Assembly (NCBI GenBank): GCA_029706075.1
Contig: JAINUG010000165.1
Location: 658,506 to 722,505 of the forward strand
Length of the DNA: 64,000 nt
Source of the DNA: Aldrovandia affinis
Taxonomy: Eukaryota; Chordata; Actinopteri; Notacanthiformes; Halosauridae
Direction: 5' to 3'
The position numbers and the translations under genes are program-made. This document shows, in pieces, positions 55,473 to 64,000 of this stretch. Each line of letters starts with the position of its first letter. The stretch's first letter is position 1. The notes under the pieces were generated by a model that was given only the letters and a program-made list of their open reading frames with translations, searched no databases and was not told the DNA's origin.

Positions 55473-56597
55473 CTAGTACATTACATTACATTACAGGCAT
55501 TTAGCAGACGCTCTTATCCAGAGCGACGTACAACAAAGTGTTAACCGTAGTCAAGAACAGTTTCACTGAAAGCCACCCTAGTGGGAAGTACAATTCCTGG
55601 GTGCTAGGAGCAACCACATAGTTAAACTAGGACCCTGTAGGTAAATCTGTAGCCACAATTCAGAGGTAGCAATAAAGCACTCAATGCAGGAAATAATGCC
55701 TAAGCCTAATACAATACATAAACAAGTAGACGTGTAAACTAAGCAACTTTGTCCCTAAGTTAACAAAAACCGGACTACAGGGAGAGGTGCACCCTGAAGA
55801 GGTGAGTCTTCAGTCGTCGCTTGAAGGTGGCCAGGGTCTCAGCTGTTCTGACTTCCACAGGAAGGTCATTCCACCATCGTGGAGCCAGAACCGACAGGAG
55901 ACGTGACCGGGAAGCGCAGGTGCGAAGGGGGGGAGGTGCTAGGCGTCCTGAGGTAGCAGAACGGAGAGGTCTGGCAGGTGTGTAGGGTTTGAAGATCTTG
56001 AGGAGGTATGTTAGGGCTGATCCCTTGACTGCCTGGTATGCTAGGACCAATGTCTTGAATTTGATGCGAGCTATAACAGGCAGCCAGTGGAGGGTAGTGA
56101 GCAGGGGGGTGACATGGGAGTGTCTAGGAAGGTTGTAGACCAGACGGGCTGCAGCGTTCTGGATGAGTTGCAGGGGTCTGATGGCAGATGCGGGAAGGCC
56201 AGCCAGGAGCGAGTTGCAGTAGTCCAAGCGGGACAGTACCATTGCTTGGACCAGGAGCTGGGTAGAGTACGTGGTAAGGAAGGGACAGATCTTCCTGATG
56301 TTATACAGGAAGAATCTGCACGCCTGGCTTACCGCTGCAATGTTCATTGATAGGGACAGCCTGTTGTCCATCACCACACTGAGATTATTCGCGCAGGGTG
56401 ATGATGTCACCAGGGTGTCACCTAGAGAAATGGAGAAATCAAGGTGGGGAGAGTTTAGGGCAGGAATGAAAATTAGTTCTGTTTTACCTGGGTTGAGCTT
56501 TAGTTGGTGACTGTCCATCCAGCTCTGAATGTCCCCCAGGCAAGCAGAGATGCGGGTAGAGACCTGAGTGTCTGATGGGGAGAAGGAGAGAAAGAGT
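55473..56597 (-). mobile_element. L2 LINE, second subfamily, nested in CR1
   Basis: The minus-strand ORF end is in one open piece (HQLKLNPGKTELIFIPALNS, LDYCNSLLAGLPASAIRPLQ, LAPRWWNDLPVEVRTAETLA; stop at 55775). A 3' region ends in the L2 tail with a short (attac)n run at about 55480-55495. It is diverged from the L2 at 48.4-49.9 kb, so it belongs to a different subfamily. It is 5' truncated. Confidence 0.85.
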
Positions 56598-56850
56598 TCT
56601 CAACAAAGTAACTGTTTAGTGTGTTAGCAATATCCTTATTATTATAAACCAAAGTTCCTTCCTTATTCTTAATGCACTTAACCTCATCCTTAACTTTCCT
56701 TTTTCTACTACAATATTGAAAAAACGTTTTAGGATTACTTTTTGTATCTTGGGAAATTTTAATTTCAAACCGCCTTTTAGCTGATCTTATTTCCTTTTTA
56801 GCCTTAGCCCGCATATTACAATAGCGCTTGTATTGGATAATTGTATGCAA

Positions 56851-57349
56851 ATATGTAATCTATTTCACAATATGAAGTTGAAATTAATGGTCTGTAATCA
56901 AATTTAATTATTATTACATTCAGCTTTTAAACATTACATTTAAATAAACTTTTTTTTTAAATCCCCAAACATTCACATTTCTGAGACGCATCTGGGGATT
57001 TAGCTAGGAAAAAGCAGAAGATCATGGATTTAATCGGACTCCCTTCCAAACAACCATGCAAGAGAACGGGTGACCACCTGACAGAAGTAATGTGCTTCTG
57101 TCAACATTAAATAATACAACTTGAATCGACTGCAATTGTTTTGGTAACCGATCGTGTTGGTGTTACAGGACTAATTACTGTGTATTAATACTGGGTATTA
57201 CTGTGGGTGGAGTAACCGATGTTTGCCCGCCTAAGAACTAGTGTTATGGCTCTTCGGCCATGCATTATGTAGCTATATTGTGTGTAAATAAGGAGATGTG
57301 TTCATCCGTAGCCTACTCGTCCCGAAGTTACACGCAGCACAATTCCACA
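56851..57349. other. No recognised feature
   Basis: The stretch is AT-rich with no domain-bearing frame. It lies between the truncated 5' end of the CR1 and the solo LTR. Confidence 0.4.
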
Positions 57350-57353
57350 GTAT

Positions 57354-57866
57354 TGTAGCGATCCAGCTGGGTCGCTGCGTGGAAATGTGTGCGCGGGGCA
57401 TTGTGGGGGAACACTGTTCTATGTTTGTTCCCCCTGTGTTAATTAGACTTATGTTTATTAAACCATGTTGCGTGTGTTATTGTTTAGCATTGGTGTATGT
57501 AAAACTGTTGGTCGGGTGACCAAAAGTTAGAGCCACTGCGACCGGTGTGTGTGTGTGTGCTGTTTAGAGTAGCCGCCTGAAGTTTTGTGTCAAAAGTGTT
57601 CAGTCATTGCCTGAGTGTTCTTTAGTGACTGAAAGTACTTCCTGTTTGACGTACTAACTAGTTGAAGAGGCTGATGGTCCGGCGTGTCCTTTTAAGGATG
57701 CGTCTGCACCCAAGGAAAGCTCTCGAGACGATATCTGGGGTCGTGCGGTGTATGGGGGGTGGATATTGTCGCCTTTTATTAAAGTGGCTATTCATGTAGC
57801 CGCATTTAAACTGCTGCCGGACTCCGTTTGTCTTCTTGCTGCACCCCACCGCGCATGCTCGCTACA
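57354..57866 (+). repeat. Solo LTR
   Basis: It is 513 bp with TGTAGCGATC at the start, CTCGCTACA at the end, and a 4-bp gtat on both sides (57350-57353, 57867-57870). A (GT)n stretch lies at about 57545-57560, and a variant polyadenylation signal attaaa at about 57779. It is related to 58482-58982 and to the inverted copy split at 19.1/23.9 kb. Confidence 0.7.
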
Positions 57867-57870
57867 GTAT

Positions 57871-58481
57871 TAACTGAGCGTTAGGAGTTCATATTTGGAT
57901 TCGTCAGAAAAGCAGCACATTACTCAAATATTTTGGGACATTGGCCGGTTTGAGGACTGCTAACTAATTACGTAACTTTGGCTGCTGCGAAACTCGCTAT
58001 TCTTGCTCATTTGGGTAGGTAGTCGCCAGTTACATTAGCAGATAACTGCGAAGATTACAATAGTAGTGCGATAATTATGTAGCTACATTCGCCGTTCTCG
58101 CTAACGTAGCAATAACCTAAAGTCCTTAGCCAGCTTGGCTCAAGCCAGCATAATGTTGCCTCCCCTGAGTCTCCAGTTATTGTGCATATCCCTTTTCACG
58201 AGTCATTGCGGGAAGCTCATCAGCGGCTGTTGTAAGGCCGCTGAGAATGTTAAGAACCATTGTGGAAGTGGAGTCTCCCCGACTGTGTCCATCTGTGAAA
58301 ATAAGAGCATGTATGGCTTGTCTGCCTTCGCCGGTCACTGCCCCCTGATTAAATGCAAAGTAAATTGTTCAGAAAGAATAGGTATGTCATTAACATGACA
58401 CCTTTACTTGAAGACTTTTTGAAGGATGAGAGAGGGGCGAGGAAGAAATGGGGGGTGAGCCACTGGAAATAACTTATTTTA
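57871..58481. repeat. Unassigned, contains inverse match to 11.27-11.41 kb
   Basis: Bases 58045-58200 match 11270-11405 in inverse orientation. The rest has no recognised content. Confidence 0.5.
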
Positions 58482-59190
58482 GTGATCCAGGTGGGTCGCT
58501 GTATGTAAATGTGTGTGCGGGGCATTGTGGGAGAACACAGTTGTATGTTGGTTTGCTCCCCCCTGTGTAATTAGAGTTGTGTGTTAGACCATGTTGTGCG
58601 TGTTATTTGTTATCGTTTGTCTGCAAAACTGATGGTCGCGGTGAGCTAAAAGGTAGAGCTACCGCGACCGATGTTCGTTTATTGTTTCGTGCCGTTGCCT
58701 GTGATTTTCTGTTAATGTGTTCATTCATCATCTGAAGAGTACTTCCTGTGTGACGTACTAGTTAGTTGTCAAGGCGCACCCAGCGTGTCCTTTTAAGGAC
58801 GCGCCTGTTCTAAAGACAGACCAAAAGACAGTGTCGTGCGGTGTATGGGGCACGGATATTGTCACCTTTTTATAATAAAGTGGCTATGGGGCTTAGCGGT
58901 ATATGAAGCACGTAGCCACATTGAAATTGCTGCCTGACTCCATTTGTCTTCTTGTTGCACCTCACCACACATGCTCACCACATTATATAGCTCACTCCCA
59001 AGAGGAGGCGTGCTCTGGGCAGCCAACCCCCGAGCACAAAGTCCTTTTTGTTTTTCTTTCAGGTTTATTTTTACATTGAGTTTCCCTTTTCCTGATTTAA
59101 GCTTATATGCATTTCCAGTCCTGTCCTTTTGATATACATATGGTCTAGTCAGTTATGTTGTGCCCCTGTCTTTGTAAAATGTATGTTTGA
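58482..59190 (+). repeat. LTR-type repeat with adjoining internal sequence, uninterrupted
   Basis: 58482-58982 is related to the solo LTR at 57354-57866 (gtgtccttttaaggacgcgc, aataaagtggct). The following 200 bases are shared only with 19056-19280 inverted. I see no primer-binding site directly after 58982. This copy lacks the LINE and serves as its empty site. Confidence 0.65.
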
Positions 59191-59621
59191 ACCTATTGTC
59201 ACCTGAAAACCTTTTATTTTTCTTTAGTTGGAATTAATTGTAAATCTGAAAATATTTTTTATTTTTTAAACAAAACATTTACTTGAGGTTTATCTTTGAA
59301 GTTACATCTTGTTATTACTAAACTTTTCTAGTACGATGTCAGCCTTTCCATTGAACCCAATTATTCTGTCACAGATGAAACCAGTAAAAGTAGCCGAAAT
59401 AACCTGGGCTGCTAAGTAGCTAGTTAACGCTAGCTATGATTGTTGGGGGGGGGGGGAATTATGATTATTATTTTATTTTTTTATCGGTATGTCACTTGTA
59501 ATCACATATATGTAATGTTTAAGGCTCACGTGGCACACCGATTCTTTTATAACAATAGAGAGGGTGCGAACAACAATACAAGGTCCAGGCAATCAGTTCA
59601 GTAAATATACAAAATGCTTTA

Positions 59622-59622
<1 letters not shown>
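59191..59622. other. No recognised feature
   Basis: The stretch is AT-rich, with a G run at about 59443-59456. No coding signal is seen. Confidence 0.4.

Positions 59623-59717
<95 letters not shown>
59623..59717. repeat. (CA)n microsatellite, 95 bp
   Basis: This is a perfect CA dinucleotide run. Open frames across it on both strands are artefacts of the repeat. Confidence 0.98.
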
Positions 59718-59719
<2 letters not shown>

Positions 59720-59934
59720 TGGCTTATTAAATTACTCCTCTTTGCCAAAGGGCTAAGCTGTACCCTGACCGATCAAATGCGACACACAGATCTTGCTAAC
59801 TGCAGTCATCAAACTAAAACATTGTAACACTAGATTAAAACCAAAAGAGAGCAGTCTGAACGGCTCAAGGCAGGTAATGCAGAACACTTATCTGTTCACT
59901 CCGAAGAATTCAGTCGTATTCAGTCGTATAAATA

Positions 59935-60195
59935 TAAAACTTTAATTGGCATTTCAATTTGCCAGCGGTCGTTCCATTTTTATATACGACTATATACAGT
60001 ACGACTACATACAGGACTATATAAGTGCAAGTGTTTTTCACCACCTCTCTCAAGAAGCTGCAGTTCCTTTCTGGTCAAGGCATCGCGATAGGCACTCTAT
60101 TTTCAGTAATTATCGGCAATTACTCAAATGAACAAGGCCAATTAGACAATTAAGTACTAATCTGAGTATCGTTGCAAGGGCGCAAGTCTACAAAT
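59935..60195. repeat. Dispersed repeat, empty-site copy for hAT copy 1
   Basis: It matches 7021-7073 joined to 8486-8695 (see that entry). Its class is unknown. Confidence 0.7.
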
Positions 60196-60349
60196 TGACT
60201 TTGTTTCAGGGAGGGGTTTCCTCTTTATGGACAAGTTTTACACCTCTACAACAAGTCATGAAAGAGGAAACAACAATTATCTAACAATGATCAAATTCAA
60301 CACAAATATGACTATAGATTCAAATACCTGTAGGACTATGTATTAAAAA

Positions 60350-60525
60350 GGGCTGCAATTGCTACATAGCTCACTCGATATGGATCTAAATGAACTCAAA
60401 TTAAAGGTGACAGTATGCACTTTAACCTCATAATCATTGTTTCATTTCAAATCCAATGTGCTGGAGTACAGACCCACAACAATAACAAAATGTCACTGTC
60501 CAAATACTTATGGACTGCACTGTAT
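60350..60525. mobile_element. Tc1-like element, one end only
   Basis: It ends in gtccaaatacttatggactg followed by cactg and TA, the inverse of a Tc1 terminus CAGTGCAGTCCATAAGTATT. The opposite end and the transposase are not in the window. Confidence 0.75.
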
Positions 60526-60704
60526 AGTCAAATGTCAGTCTGACATTTTAGCATAGATATTTAGAGGGAATTACATTAGCATGATTGTAAAGAATCATTA
60601 AATCCACTCATAGATTTGTGAGACCTCTTGGTCTCGTTAAAATAGGGAGAAATGAGGACATCCCATATGTTAATTGAATCTGAAACAACTTCTTCCAGCC
60701 ATTC

Positions 60705-60800
60705 ACTATGATTGTTCCTACCATGTATTTAAGCACATCTTGTAAGTCGTTCTGGATAGGAGCGTCTGCTAAATTCTTAAAATGTAAATATAAATGTAAT
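60705..60800 (+). mobile_element. L2 LINE 3' tail
   Basis: It is the short terminal part of an L2 (cttgtaagtcgttctggata, gcgtctgctaaa), diverged from the other copies. No coding part is present. Confidence 0.7.
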
Positions 60801-60959
60801 TCTGTGACTGATATCTGCTATTTGTCTGCTATCAGTCCATTGCCTTTATTGAAGATGATTTTGGTGCACTCCTCACCACCCTTCACTGGCCCGCGGCTGC
60901 CTTTGCGTCCTCAAAATGGAGCCCATTGTATTCCACAGTAGAGCGTAGGGGCCAGTAAG

Positions 60960-61310
60960 GCACCATTCCTTTGGAATACAGGCCGCAATTTAACGCAATC
61001 GAAAAAGCAACTTCATGGCAAACAAATACAACTAGGGCTGCATCAAGCTGCACGGAAGGTGCGAGAAAAGGAGGGGGAAAAACTTAATCTGAGCGAATAC
61101 AGGTATGATTTTGTTTTACAAATAGCTTAGTTGTCGCTAGCGGCACTCTGATAACACATAAGTCTTCCATCTGGACCTGAGGTAAAAATATAACCCAAAT
61201 TTGCCGGGGCGATGTTATGTTGAGTTCGTTTTCAGCGACGGCCAGATGTCCGCAAATGCGCCTTTGGTCTGCAGAACTTTCTACTGCCGCTCTTACACAT
61301 GTAGTCTTAA
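60960..61310 (+). pseudogene. Relic of a zinc-finger gene 5' region
   Basis: It is diverged from but aligned with D's 5' region (40690-41010). Shared points are gcgagaaaa/gcgaggaaaa, ctgagcgaatac followed by a splice donor GGTATG (about 61097), tttgccggggcgatgttatg and ctgccgctcttacacatg. The relic is cut at 61311 by the PIF-Harbinger element. No zinc-finger exon follows within the window. Confidence 0.65.
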
Positions 61311-61432
61311 GGCCATGATACACGGGCAACTTTTTTGGGCAATATTGATGCCTCTGGAACCTTACCTGGATCTATCAGAACACAGCATTCTGTTACCTGG
61401 GGGATGTTATCTTGGAGATTTTAAGCAGAAAA

Positions 61433-62685
61433 ATGGAGGACCTGACCTATGCAGCAGTTACCATTTTGCTGGCCTCATCATTGATTGTTAAAAGGTAAAT
61501 ATTATCTATATGAATCTACATTTTACATGTAGTTTTTCTTAGATATCTGTTTAATCCAGGCTAATAGGCTACATTCTGGTCCATAGACAACAACAGGCCA
61601 AACGCAAGAGGACTATATGGACAAGGAGATGGATGTTGAGAAGACGGCTAGGCTGCTACAGCCAACTGTTAATGGAACTGGTGGAGGACGATCCCATGGG
61701 ATACAGGAGCTGGATGAGGATGGATAAGGAGATGTTCAATTGCTTGTTAGGGAGGATTGAAGAACAGATACAAAGACAAGACACCACAATGCGAAAAGCC
61801 ATAACGCCAGGTGAACGCCTCTCAATCACCCTGCGCTACCTGGCCACAGGTGAAACTTTTGTCCTCCATGGAGTGCCGTCACAGCATTGGACATATTGTC
61901 ATAGATACCTGCAAGGCATTATATCAAAGTCTCTAGCCTGAATTTATGAAATTACCATCAACAGCAGAGGAATGGGAGGCTGTAGCCCAGAAGTTTGAAC
62001 GAAGATGGGATTTTCCCAATTGCATAGGGAATTTAGATGGGAAACATATTCTAATTCAACCACAATTCTATATATTGACATAGGCACAAATGGTAGGGTG
62101 AGTGATGGAGGAGTCTGGGGAAAATGTGGACTGAACAGTGCCTTGGTGAATAACTCGGTCAACCTGCCGGCTCACAAAACATTGCCAGGGAGAGAGATGC
62201 CAGTCCCCCGTGTTGTGGTGGCGGATGAAGCCTTCGCTCTCAAGGCACACCTCATGAATCCAAGAGCTCAACTGGAGAACGAGAAGAGGATATTTAACTA
62301 CCGTCTCTCTCGAGCAAGAAGATGTGTGGAGAACGCCTTTGGGGTTTTGTCCAACAGGTTGCGAGTCTTCAGACAGCCCATTGGGATTGCACCTCAAAAA
62401 GTGGTGTGCATCACCAAGGCAGCCTGTGCACTGCACAACTACCTTCGCACACAAGATGCCACACGACAGGTGTACTCCCCAAACACCCTAGTAGATCAGG
62501 TGGACCAGGAAACTGGAAATGTAATTCCAGGATCCTGGCGAGAAGAACCAGAGTGCCTACTTCAGCTGGAACCTACTCATGACAGAAACCCAACTACTGA
62601 TGCCAAAACTATCAGGCAAGAGTTTACCTCCTACTTCAATACAAATGGAGCAGTCAGTTGGCAGAACATTGCCATTTCCTTGTAG
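61433..62685 (+). pseudogene. PIF-Harbinger (HARBI1-like) transposase, two exons, broken
   Basis: Exon 1 (61433-61494, MEDLTYAAVTILL) ends at a GTAAAT donor. Exon 2 begins at about 61587 after TAG and joins in frame into QQQAKRKRTIW. Next come the helical N-terminal region (YRSWMRMDKEMFNCLLGRIE, ITLRYLATGETF) and, after a frameshift at about 61900, EEWEAVAQKFERRWDFPNC and LDGKH (first catalytic Asp). A deletion of a few dozen residues follows. The second half reads LYIDIGTNGRVSDGG (second Asp), VVADEAFALKAHL (Glu region), FNYRLSRARRCVENAFGVLS and a C-terminus to 62685. The DDE enzyme cuts element ends at TWA. At least two breaks make this copy inactive. A domesticated HARBI1 gene is unlikely given the damage and the element terminus nearby. 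Confidence 0.8.
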
Positions 62686-63070
62686 TGCACTACTATGATG
62701 TTCCTGACCTATGACCTATGAAGGTCTCATCAAATTTGAGTCATAATAAATGCACTGATTTTGGCCTGCATTTCTCTTGTACCTTGTGTCCTGTTTGTGA
62801 CTTCTGAGTTGCAGTTCACTCAACATCCAGGTTCTTGTAGCAGTCAGGAATTACTGTAAATTGCACAACAGAACTTGAACTTAACTTTACAAAAACCCCA
62901 AACTATAGGGCATATTATAGATTATAGAAGTAAATAGGGCATACTATAGATTTTAGAAGTAAACCATATAACTTATTTACTCAATTCAAATTAAGGAAGG
63001 GAAATATAAAGTGTATTTATTTAATTTGAATGAATTTATATGTACTTATATTCATTCAATTAATATAATA

Positions 63071-63208
63071 TACGCTATTTAGCAGACGCTTTTATCCAAA
63101 GCGACTTACAGTAGTGAATGCATACATTTTTCAGTATATGTGGCCCCAGTGGGAATTGAACCCACAACCTAAGCGTTGCCAACGCTGTGCTCTACCAACT
63201 GAGCCACA
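63071..63208 (-). mobile_element. tRNA-derived SINE
   Basis: It is the same family as the SINE in the A, B and C flanks, here inverted: the L2-type tail starts at about 63071 and the tRNA-like head ends in gagccaca at about 63208. It is an independent insertion between the two genes of the Harbinger element. Confidence 0.85.
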
Positions 63209-63340
63209 ATTAATTTATTACACATTTATTCAAAATAATTTTTCATTCAAATTCACATTGCACGTAGAAAAGTAATGAAAACAAGTGAACAGGTGATTAT
63301 AAAATGATTTTTTATTTATTTTTATTTTGTTGAACATTAA

Positions 63341-63536
63341 TTACAGTATAGTCTCTGGGATATTATCTTCGGTCTCGTTGGGTTCTCCTCCATTCAAGAA
63401 AAGCAGGTCTTTGTAGTATTTCCATCTCGGATTGTAAACATCATCTGGTCCATCGCCTGACCACTTACTGGATGCTGCTTTATTTCCCACTGAAAGGTGG
63501 TCCGCAGGTTCTTGAATTTCTTTTTTATGATGTCGA
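63341..63536 (-). pseudogene. MADF/Myb-like exon of the Harbinger element, frameshifted
   Basis: A minus-strand splice acceptor (TTATCCTTTGCAG, near 63540) leads into DIIKKKFKNLRTTFQWE, a MADF/Myb-SANT-like segment. The reading then needs a one-base shift to continue as SSKWSGDGPDDVYNPRWKYY and KDLLFL, and ends at 63341. Companion MADF proteins of Harbinger elements carry the transposase to the element ends. Upstream exons are outside the window or missing. Confidence 0.65.
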
Positions 63537-63560
63537 CTGCAAAGGATAAAGAGAGAATTT
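63461..63560. repeat. Direct repeat of the MADF exon region, first copy
   Basis: These 100 bases recur, identical by eye, at 63901-64000, where the window ends, so the repeat may be longer. Period 440 bp. Confidence 0.9.
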
Positions 63561-63657
63561 TCGTAAAGCTTTTTAAAGTGCATTTTGTTAATACAGTTAA
63601 TACGGCCTACTCCCTCACTCTGGAGCCCTGGGCCTAGTGCCAAGCTACTGGCCAGCA

Positions 63658-63900
63658 GTGTTGGGGAACGTTACTTTTAAAGAATTACAACGTTACTTCC
63701 ATTAAAAGTAACACGTTACATTACTTTTGCGTTACCAAAATGAAAGCCCCTCTGTAGGTGTCAATGTGCAGTGTCTGTTTGTCTGTCTGCGTCTATGATA
63801 TAATGTCACACACCCATTATGTCTGTTTGTGTGTGTTCAGTAATGTAGTTGGGGAGGTGAGCATAGTGTGACCCAATTGCTCATTTTGGTTGGTTGTATT
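63658..63900. mobile_element. hAT-type terminus, incomplete
   Basis: It starts CAGTGTTGGGGAACGTTACT and is rich in ttaaaagtaacg-type inverted repeats, as in a widespread fish hAT family. A matching right end and target duplication are not visible. It lies between two copies of the direct repeat 63461-63560. Confidence 0.5.
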
Positions 63901-64000
63901 ACCACTTACTGGATGCTGCTTTATTTCCCACTGAAAGGTGGTCCGCAGGTTCTTGAATTTCTTTTTTATGATGTCGACTGCAAAGGATAAAGAGAGAATT
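63901..64000. repeat. Direct repeat of the MADF exon region, second copy
   Basis: This is the second copy of 63461-63560, truncated by the window edge. Upstream of it lies (t)tgtatt instead of the first copy's exon sequence. Confidence 0.9.

Larger units (their letters stand above)
46941..56850 (-). mobile_element. CR1 LINE, split by nested insertions
   Basis: Pieces of a single minus-strand CR1 appear in the right order. 56598-56850 is a pre-RT segment (FFQYCSRKRKVKDEVKCIKN). 54849-55472 is the RT start (WKQGRIIPIYKKGDRTDPGN, YLDFQKAFDKVPHDRL). 50246-50380 holds [20 protein letters not shown] and [10 protein letters not shown]. 46941-47694 is the C-terminal region and the terminal motif. 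The RT would copy element RNA at a nicked target. The gaps are filled by a hAT (47695-50237), a 4.5-kb composite insertion (50381-54848) and an L2 (55473-56597). The 5' end, with the endonuclease, is missing. Frameshifts occur in several pieces. Confidence 0.8.
61311..64000. mobile_element. PIF-Harbinger element, right end outside window
   Basis: The left end is AGGCCATGATACACGGGCAA after a TTA, the 3-bp TWA target used by this superfamily. It carries a transposase gene on the plus strand and a MADF/Myb-like gene on the minus strand, the usual convergent pair. It is interrupted by a SINE (63071-63208) and apparently by a hAT end at 63658. No matching right terminus is seen before 64000. Confidence 0.6.

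Noticed and set aside
59519..59827. ORFs across the CA run on both strands
   Set aside because: They encode only alternating Cys-Val or His-Thr from a dinucleotide repeat.
61433..62685. A domesticated HARBI1 host gene
   Set aside because: A Harbinger terminus with a TTA target lies just upstream, a frameshift and an internal deletion remove catalytic sequence, and a MADF partner lies downstream, all pointing to a dead transposon.

Overview
This window looks like a repeat-rich intergenic stretch of a ray-finned fish genome. The reasons are a zinc-finger gene cluster in tandem units, tRNA-derived SINEs carrying the L2-type tail common in fish, L2, CR1 and other non-LTR retrotransposons, Tc1, hAT, piggyBac and PIF-Harbinger DNA transposons, an endogenous retrovirus, and a long CA microsatellite. 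There are no bacterial-type genes or operons. The species cannot be fixed from the sequence alone.

Layout. 1-6.1 kb: a decayed endogenous retrovirus on the minus strand (LTR 5579-6082, tRNA-Trp-type primer site, gag remnant, protease fragment). 7.1-8.5 kb: hAT element, copy 1. 8.9-10.1 kb: minus-strand LINE RT fragment. 10.1-11.4 kb: unassigned sequence with a roughly 75-bp imperfect tandem repeat. 11.4-17.4 kb: zinc-finger unit A and the stump of another unit. 17.4-24.2 kb: hAT copy 2 with a nested SINE, then an LTR-type repeat split by a two-ORF LINE. 24.2-39.2 kb: L2, hAT and CR1 fragments followed by zinc-finger units B, C and E, all minus strand. 39.5-46.9 kb: a palindrome and then the plus-strand zinc-finger gene D. 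46.9-56.9 kb: one CR1 LINE split by several nested insertions. 57.3-59.2 kb: LTR repeats. 59.6-64 kb: CA microsatellite, Tc1 end, a relic of the zinc-finger 5' region, and a PIF-Harbinger element with transposase and MADF-like companion exon.

The only likely host genes are the C2H2 zinc-finger copies. They share one architecture: a 5' exon that appears noncoding, then a terminal coding exon with an acidic N-terminus carrying four conserved I/L-K-T-E motifs (SUMO-consensus type), then 12 to about 35 fingers of 84 bp with the unusual CxxCGKCF core. A and B are intact 479-residue genes. D is a very long array (about 35 fingers) whose frame is broken and restored by two indels. C has frameshifts and a nonsense codon. 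E is an array fragment split by an L2. The cluster grew by tandem and inverted duplication, and shared or missing TE insertions (a SINE in A, B and C but not D; a CR1 tail in A and D, with only its edge in B) show that flanks and genes have been shuffled by recombination.

An interpretation, not proven here, is a young, fast-turning-over array of TE- or DNA-binding repressor-type zinc-finger genes embedded in the transposons it may target. Everything else is mobile-element sequence. Several insertions can be dated relative to one another because target-site duplications or empty sites are visible inside the window.
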